Assembly (NCBI GenBank): GCA_021396245.1
Contig: WNYE01000001.1
Coordinates: 1,256,852-1,320,851, forward strand
DNA length: 64,000 bases
Reading direction: 5' to 3'
Source: Sporothrix humicola
Lineage: Eukaryota > Ascomycota > Sordariomycetes > Ophiostomatales > Ophiostomataceae
The first letter of the stretch is position 1. Every line of letters begins with the position of its first letter. Shown here piece by piece: positions 57,549-64,000 of this stretch. The position numbers and the translations under genes are program-made. The notes under the pieces were generated by a model. That model was not told the DNA's origin, searched no databases, and worked only from the letters and a program-made list of their open reading frames with translations.

Positions 57549-59687
57549 ATGGATAGGGACAGGAACACTGGCAGAAGGTATGTCCCTTGGAGAAGAAAAT
57601 AACTGCATATTCAATACCAGGGCACCTCCACTGACTTTCATCTCAAGTAGGTTTGACGACGGCGAAGTCACGCGATACGGCGCAGGCGAATCATGGCGGC
57701 CATCGGCTAGGGAACGATCCCCACGGCGGGATAGGAGCCCGATTAGAGACCGGGAGCGCATGCGCGACTGGGACCGTGATGGCCGCGACGGTAGAGACAG
57801 CCGCGACAACAGAGACCGGCGAGCATCGCCACCGCCTCCCAGTGATAGCTACATCCCAGGGAGATCGCCACGGCGGCCCCGGTCGCGTAGTATCGACCGC
57901 TATCGGACCATGGAGCGTGCGCGTGATTCTGAGCGATGGCGGCCGGTTGAGCGAAGCCGCAGCCGGCCCAGGAGTCCTGTCATGCGAGGACCTGGACATG
58001 GACACGGACATGGGCACGGGCCTGGCAACGGTGGCGGAAACGACTTGCGGCGTAGCCCGGCGCGGCGCATGTCGCCCCGATACGTTGGATCGCCTGGCCG
58101 TGGAGGCGGCAGAATGATGGACCGCGACCGCGGACGGTCTCCGCCACGCAGAGATGGGCCCATGAGGGATATGAGGTACGTTTTCCATTTAAGTGACGAA
58201 ACTGCCACTTTATTCTACTAACACACTGGAGACGCCGGTCTAGAACACCCGACCGTGGTCCTAGGAACAGATCCCACGGCAGACGCTCGCCGCCCCGGTT
58301 CCGACCCCGTTCGCGGTCTCCCGACCGGCCTCTTGGAGCGGACGACCGTATAGGTGGTCCCATTGGTGGCCCTGGCGGCGGCCCAGGCCCTCTTCGGAAC
58401 CGCCCTTCCCCAGCTAGAGATTTTGGTGGCTCGAATTTTGGAAACCAGCCCCTGTCGGCAGTGGGCTCGCGTTCTTCCATGTCGCGGCCCAACTCGCCCC
58501 GCCGGAGCCCTACAGCCCGCCAGCAGCGCGAGGACCGTTCCAGGCAGACATCGCAGACGCCCCGCTCGCCCCATGTAGGAGGCGCTGTGGGTGGCGTTAC
58601 CAGCGGACCCAATGCCACCGCAATTGGCGGTGACCGCGATCGTGGTCGTGGCGGTGAAGGCTATTTTGACTCACCAGCCGTGTCTCAAGCGCAGTTTGCG
58701 ACACCGTCTGTTCGTTCTCGCTCTCCACCGTCTGGCCCCGCCTCTCTCCGTCCGCACCAGGGAGGAGGACGGAAATTGGGGCCGTCGCCGGGCCCATCGA
58801 CCCCGTCGGGGGGTGGCGGTGGTCGTGGCCGTGGTGAGCTGTCGCCTCTTTCTGCTTCAGGGCCACCAACGGGACCTAGAGGATATGGCCAGGGTCGTGG
58901 TGGCGGCGGTCCGGAACGCAGCGGCAGTATCGGTGGAAACTCTGGTGGCCAAGGTGGCCCGAATGGTCCCTTTACCCCTCGTCAGGGAGGTCGCGGAAAC
59001 GGACCATGGGGCCTTTCTGGTGGCCCGGGACGACGCATGAGCTCTGCAGCGCCGTCGCCTGGTACTGGTGGACCCAATGGCGGCGGTGGAGGCATTCCTA
59101 CTGGTCCGCGCGGTGGCCCCGGCGGCCAGTCTGGATCTGCCAACGGACCTGGTGGGCCCAACGGCCGCCGCAGTCGTGGAGGCTCGCCATCTCATGGGGG
59201 TGGATCGCGGCCTTTCAACCCGCCGACGGGACCAGCATCGCAACAGCAGGGTGGCCAACAGTCTGGTGGTCCCGCCAACGGCGAGCGGAACAGCTACCAC
59301 CGCGACCCACGCGACCGCGACCCCCGTGACCGGGACCGTGACCCTCGTGATCGTTCCGGCCGCGGATCGCTGGCCATGCCGTCAGCACCGCCAACGGTCG
59401 CCCAGCAGGCATTGGCCAATATGCCGGTGATTATTCCTGGCGGGAAGCTCGACCCGTTGCTGCATACCGGCATCCTTCCCGAAATGCTGCCACACTATCA
59501 GAGGCTGCGGGAGGAGGAGGAGCGGCTGCGGACCGAGTTGGACGCAAAGCAAGACCGTCTTCGTAAGCAGCTACGGCTGTGGGACAAGATGGAGCGCGAG
59601 GCACGGGCCTTTGAGCTCAAGAGCGAGCTTAGCGAGAAGAGCTTAAAGACGATTGCGGGCGAAGGCGTGGGTGGTGCCGCGTTTTAG
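57549..59687 (+). CDS. RS/RGG-rich protein, possible RNA-processing factor
   Basis: Exons 57549..57577, 57651..58175 and 58232..59687 give 669 residues. The first half is dense in Arg-Asp, Arg-Ser and Ser-Pro pairs, typical of splicing-related RS proteins. The second half is Gly/Pro/Ser-rich with RGG-like units, then RDPRDRDPRDRDRDPRDR, and ends in a conserved-looking helical segment (PVIIPGGKLDPLLHTGILPE; HYQRLREEEERLRTELDAKQ). No RRM or other folded domain is recognised, so a role in RNA binding or mRNA processing is inferred from composition only. Intron 1 is 73 nt. Intron 2 has two usable acceptors 12 nt apart (after 58231 or 58243), both in frame. It converges with GAPDH. Confidence 0.78.
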
Positions 59688-60160
59688 GGCGCTATGAGCG
59701 CTATCCCACAGGTTACATAGTGTATCTTACAATGCAGCCTTCTGTACGTCGTACTACTTATTTACATGTATCAATATTGTCCTGTTGTGGACTGACTTGC
59801 TTCACGGTTGTTACAGGAAATTTGGTTTGCGGCAACGGCTCTTTTTGGTATTTTTATGTGCGCATGTATCGAGTGTGCACGCCCGTTGTGCGTGTGATTA
59901 AAAAAAAAAGAAAAAAAGAAAAAAGGCAAAAAAAATATGTAAAATGCGGATTCTTCTAAGCTATGGGGAAACAGTGCTGTCAATCACCACAGCACACGCA
60001 CGTCCCGCGTTTTTTCCATGACCATTTTTTAGACCGTTTGTGTTTCAAAACTCCAAAAAAGTTGTTTGTTTCCCGTTTCTCGTATTTGCGTGTCCATTCT
60101 GTTTATAAGACTATGGATGGCTGAGAAACCTTAGATCCGGGGGCTGATCCGGCCATGTAG
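59688..60160. other. Convergent 3' region with A-rich tract
   Basis: 473 bp between the RS-rich gene and GAPDH stops. It includes an A-rich interrupted run at about 59899-59938. No gene or RNA is seen. Confidence 0.6.
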
Positions 60161-61344
60161 CTAATGCGAACCATCGACCTTAGCGATGTAGCTGATGAGG
60201 TCAACAACGCGACGGCTGTAGCCCCACTCGTTGTCGTACCAGCTGACAAGCTTGACGAAGTTGGGGTTCAGCGAGATACCGGCCTTGGCATCGAAGATCG
60301 ACGAGTTCTGGTTGCCGTTCAGGTCGCTGGAGACGACATCGTCCTCAGTGTAGCCGAGGATGCCCTTGAGCTGGCCCTCGGAAGCCTCCTTGATGGCGGC
60401 CTTGATCTCGTCGTAGGTGGCACCCTTGGCCAGGCGGGCAGTCAGATCGACAACCGAGACGTTGGCAGTGGGGACACGCAGCGACATGCCGGTGAGCTTG
60501 CCGTTCAGCTCAGGGATGACCTTGCCGACAGCCTTGGCGGCACCGGTGCTGGAGGGGATGATGTTCTGGGCAGCGCCACGGCCACCGCGCCAGTCCTTGG
60601 CGGAGGGACCGTCGACGGTCTTCTGGGTGGCGGTGTAGGAGTGGACAGTGGTCATGAGACCCTCAACAATGCCGAACTTGTCGTTGATGACCTTGGCCAG
60701 GGGAGCCAGGCAGTTGGTGGTGCACGAGGCGTTGGAGATGACGTCGGCCTTGCCGTCGTAGGTCTTCTCGTTCACGCCCATGACGTACATGGGGGCATCG
60801 GCAGAGGGGGCCGAGATGATGACCTTCTTGGCGCCACCAGCAAGATGGGCCTTGGCCTTGTCGGTGGTGGTGAAGACACCGGTGGACTCGACGACGTACT
60901 CGGCGCCGGTCTCCTTCCAGGGGATCGAGGCAGGGTCGCGCTCCTGGTAGAAACGAATGGACTTGCCGTTGACGTTCAGGCCCTTGGACTCGACCTTGAT
61001 CTCACCCTTGAAGGGGCCGTGGGTAGAGTCGTACTTGAGCATGTAGGCCTGGTGGGAAGAAACAGACGGTCAGTACATTGCCATTCACGCGAACGGGCCA
61101 AGCGGGGATGAGGTGGGGTACCGCCTCAGTCCCAAGCTTGTGGTCTCGTCTTTTGACTTCTTTTCTTTTTTTCGTTGCCAACGGGCAAAAGGGAGGGGAT
61201 GTCGAAGTTTTGACTTACAGCGTAGGTGGGGTCAATGAAGGGGTCGTTGACAGCGACGACATCGACCTCGCCGTGCTCAATGGCATTGCGGAAGACGATA
61301 CGGCCAATGCGGCCGAAACCGTTGATACCAGCCTTGACAACCAT
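60161..61344 (-). CDS. gpd1: Glyceraldehyde-3-phosphate dehydrogenase
   Basis: Exons complement(61219..61344) and complement(60161..61048) give 337 residues. The enzyme oxidises glyceraldehyde-3-phosphate with NAD+ and phosphate in glycolysis. The N-terminus VVKAGINGFGRIGRIVFRNA is the NAD-binding start. The catalytic site is S-N-A-S-C151-T-T-N with the base H178 (TTVHSYTATQ). The C-terminal NPNFVKLVSWYDNEWGYSRR and VDLISYIAKVD are typical. The coding intron is 170 nt (GTAAGT, CTGAC, CAG). Codons are strongly C-ending, as expected for one of the most expressed genes. A probable 906-nt 5' UTR intron is described separately. The plus-strand frame over it is an antisense shadow. Confidence 0.99.
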
Positions 61345-61349
61345 TTTGA

Positions 61350-62255
61350 CTTTTGGGATTGGTTAGCTAAGAAAGCTTGAAAATGATGTGTAGATCGAAA
61401 AGATCGAAGAAGCGTGAATTGAGTAGTTGTGAGAAGTTGGGAGGTTTGACAGTTGGGGAATAAAAGCAGGAAAGAGAATTAGAAAGAGAAAATAGAGGAA
61501 GGAAAAGAAAGAGAGGTCAGAAGAAAACGAAAGAATTCGTAGAAAATCGTGGAAAAAGCTAAGAGCCGAACCAGTCGTTGCCAGACCAAGCAAGACACGA
61601 GTTATGACGAAAACACACACGACAAGAAATAGGAATGCGATTCCCGCTTCGTTATCCGTTGCCAGGGATTTTCGGGTCGAGGCTGGACCATTCACGGGTG
61701 CCTCCGGACGGAATAGCCGCAAAAATGGTTGGCCAGACCTTTGCAGGTTCGGCTAACGAAGGAACGCCTCAATTGGGGAGCAACGGAGAAGGAGGGGAAA
61801 AGGGAAGAACGGCTGCTAGACCAGGCTGTGTTTGGTGCCTTGGTAGCTTCAAGGTCGGGGGGGAGTGGGTAGGGGCGGCTATTGAATGGCACACGCGGGG
61901 AGGACGAGCAAGGCGCCGTGTATAAAGATGGGGTGAGCTGCTGTTTCAATTGCTCTTGCTCCCAATTGCCTTTAAGCCGAGCAGGAAGCTCGAACTGGAG
62001 CTATCATGACGATTTGGCTGCGATGCGAGCTCCATCGACAGCTGTATTTCGGAAGCCGCCCAGCCGTCTCTCCCTGGCCCCTCTCTTTAGGTGCAGAGCA
62101 TAGTGCAAAACCGATGGCGGGGTAGCAATGTGCAGGGGAAAGACACGCGAAAAGAGGTCAATCGGCGAGATGAGGGGCAGCAAACGGTCGATCAAAACAC
62201 ATAATGAGTGTGTTTTGTAATAGATGTGATAGCTGGTGGTGATGTCTTAACGTAC
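61350..62255 (-). other. Probable 5' UTR intron of GAPDH
   Basis: The donor CAAG/GTACGT at 62255 and the acceptor GCTAACC...AAAAG ending at 61350, five bases before the ATG, define a 906-nt candidate intron. A second CT-rich, leader-like stretch inside it (about 61400-61560) might instead be a nearer promoter. Confidence 0.45.
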
Positions 62256-62470
62256 CTTGTGTAGTGCGAGATCTTCAAAGAGCTCAATTGAGTATGTTGA
62301 TGGAATGAAGGACAAAAGAGTTGATGGAGAAGGAAAGGAAAAGAAACGACGGAGGCAAAGGGAAGGGAGCAGAAGAGAAGAAAAGGAAAAAGGAGAAAGG
62401 AAGAAAAAAAAGAGAAATGGGAAGGAGCGATGGTGGCATGAGGGTCATGAAATAATATACCCTTTCGTGG
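62256..62470 (-). promoter_or_regulatory. Probable distal GAPDH promoter with TATA box and CT-rich start region
   Basis: On the minus strand TATATTA (62453-62459) is followed by about 100 nt of CT-rich sequence and then a C/A-rich leader ending at the GTACGT donor. This is the usual layout of strong fungal promoters. Inferred from sequence only. Confidence 0.45.
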
Positions 62471-64000
62471 TGCGGACCTGGCGCGCTCTTGCCTGTCTTG
62501 CAACAAGTAATCGGTCGCCATGGCTGCAGAATGCGCTCTTTGTGATGGAAGGTGGCATGGCATGGTGGGGTCGCTCTCGCCCCATGAGAGCTGTCCCGCA
62601 ACTTGCCACTTGGGACAGGAGAGGGGCAATTTTTCTTCTTCTTCAGGTGTTCTGGTGTCGGCGACGTAAGAGATCTGGCCCATGCGCCCCTTGCCGGACT
62701 ACGGACTCTTTGTCTCCCCTGACTTACTCACCAACGGATCCACGGGGCTTGGCTTAGAACTTTGAGAGGGACACACACATATGTACACTCACACTCACGC
62801 CCATTGACGAGCCGTGGCGTTAGCACCTTGTCGGTCCGGTGCTTTTGTATGTATGTCTCTGTTTTGTTATCCACACCTTCCGTGTTTGTGCTTTCTCATG
62901 CCTCTGTATTGGCGGCATCGCGCCTGCCTTTATGGGGACACACATATTCCCAGAGGGCAAGAATAACGGCCACGATGAGAAGGAGCAGCTCAACAGCAAG
63001 GGCAAGATGAGCACTGCCAAGGCTGCCGTGCCTTCCGTACGGGATACGTGTGCATGGGCGTGGGAGGCACCACATACAACGTCTCGTACCCATATCTTTT
63101 GTTGCACACAAATGAACGAGAAATAGAGCGAGTAAGGCCCGGATTGGCCTGGCCCAAAACAGAAACCGCGCATCGGGGAGCGACTGGGGAAAGGACGATG
63201 AGAGATACGGAGGATTCATGGCGCTGCGTGGGAGAAGGCCCGGAGAATGGCCCATCGACCCCCATCTGGTCCCTTCCCAAATCGTCGAATGGTCCACGGA
63301 CGATGCAAGGCAGGAGCTGCCCCCCCAACACGACTCCAAAATGCGACTACGGCATGCACGACGCCGTCACCGCGGTCTGGGCTGGGGGTAGGCTACTCGT
63401 AGTTTTTTAACCATGAGGCGATCATAAAGACAGCTTGGAAGCTCAGCCAAAAGTAATGCCTCAAGGGCTGGGCGGACAGAGACCAAAAGTCGCGCTAGAC
63501 GGGGGAGCTTGCGATCTTGGGTCAAGAATGCTGAAATAGGGCCGCAGCGGTTGGCCCGTAAGCGATGCGTCTTTTTTTCCCATCGAGGTGTTTCATTTCT
63601 GCTTTTGGCTTTCTTGGGTTTGTATTTTTGAAATTTTTTAATCAATTTTTCTTGGGACGTGCCGTCATTTTTTGTGTTAAAGAGACGGGAGTCACCGTCT
63701 TGCTCGAAATGTCTCGAATGTCCGTCGTATCTTGGGTACAATCCTTACGAGGGCCCTGCATCTACGCCTTGTGGCATCTGAAGATAACTGTCAGACAAAA
63801 TAAATAATAGCTGCAAACAAGTTTTTTGCAGTTCTGTATGGCGAGTGTGGTCAAACGACCTGCAGATTTTTCTTTCGTTTTTTTCTTTCTTATTTTTTCT
63901 TATTTCTGGCAGTGCACGAGTAATAGTATATTATTCGCCTTTCTCAGTCAATCCTGACTATTGGCGTCTAGCTAGACAGAACCCTCTGGGGAATAAACTG
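62471..64000. other. Right-edge region without a recognisable gene
   Basis: Further upstream of GAPDH. Several open frames of up to 147 codons occur on both strands, but none has a recognisable protein pattern. A gene beginning past the edge may have its leader or 3' UTR here. Confidence 0.5.

Noticed and set aside
60164..61111. 315-codon plus-strand frame
   Set aside because: Antisense to GAPDH.

Overview
The window is a chromosomal segment of a filamentous ascomycete, most likely a Sordariomycete; the order cannot be fixed from sequence alone. The evidence is short GT-AG introns (about 50-75 nt) with CTAAC- or CTGAC-type branch sites, pyrimidine-rich leaders just before start codons, GC-rich coding sequence with mostly C/G-ending codons, and intergenic stretches of 0.2-6.5 kb. 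No transposon, CRISPR array, rRNA or convincing tRNA was found. Twenty protein genes are called; the first is cut by the left window edge.

Left part (1-19 kb) is gene-poor. It holds a secreted laccase-like multicopper oxidase (minus, 3' end missing), a His/Asn/Gly-rich unknown protein with a strong-looking promoter, a single-pass membrane protein with three Cys-rich modules and a Gln-rich tail (minus), a 6.5-kb stretch without a recognisable gene, and a 1254-residue Zn2Cys6 transcription factor.

Central part (19-31 kb) is compact and housekeeping: frataxin and AP-3 sigma (divergent), a small mitochondrial-type membrane protein and a Gon7-like KEOPS subunit (divergent), Vps39 of the HOPS complex, and an SPX-domain phosphate transporter. 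Neighbours mostly share bidirectional promoters of about 0.3-0.5 kb or converge with 0.15-0.3 kb between stop codons.

The 31-46 kb part has a probable Gag1-like/DUF4050 protein with an unusually long first intron, the INO80 subunit Ies2, a Pex14-type peroxin and a 1452-residue chromodomain protein. The 47-64 kb part has a Rab11/Ypt31 GTPase with a 13-nt microexon, the ribosome-assembly factor Brx1, an F-box protein, the class II histone deacetylase Hda1 with a C-terminal Arb2-type domain, an RS/RGG-rich protein and GAPDH.

There are loose functional themes but no operon-like system. Membrane traffic: AP-3 sigma, Vps39 and Rab11; AP-3 and HOPS act in the same route to the vacuole. Chromatin: Ies2, the chromodomain protein and Hda1. 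The most useful second looks are the chromodomain protein's uncharacterised C-terminal two thirds, the non-canonical GC-AG intron in hda1, the Rab11 microexon, two long leader or first introns (Gag1-like gene and gpd), the four-codon uORF overlapping the transcription-factor start, and a recurrent intergenic palindrome built on TACGGAGTA. Nothing here clearly amounts to a new multi-gene system.
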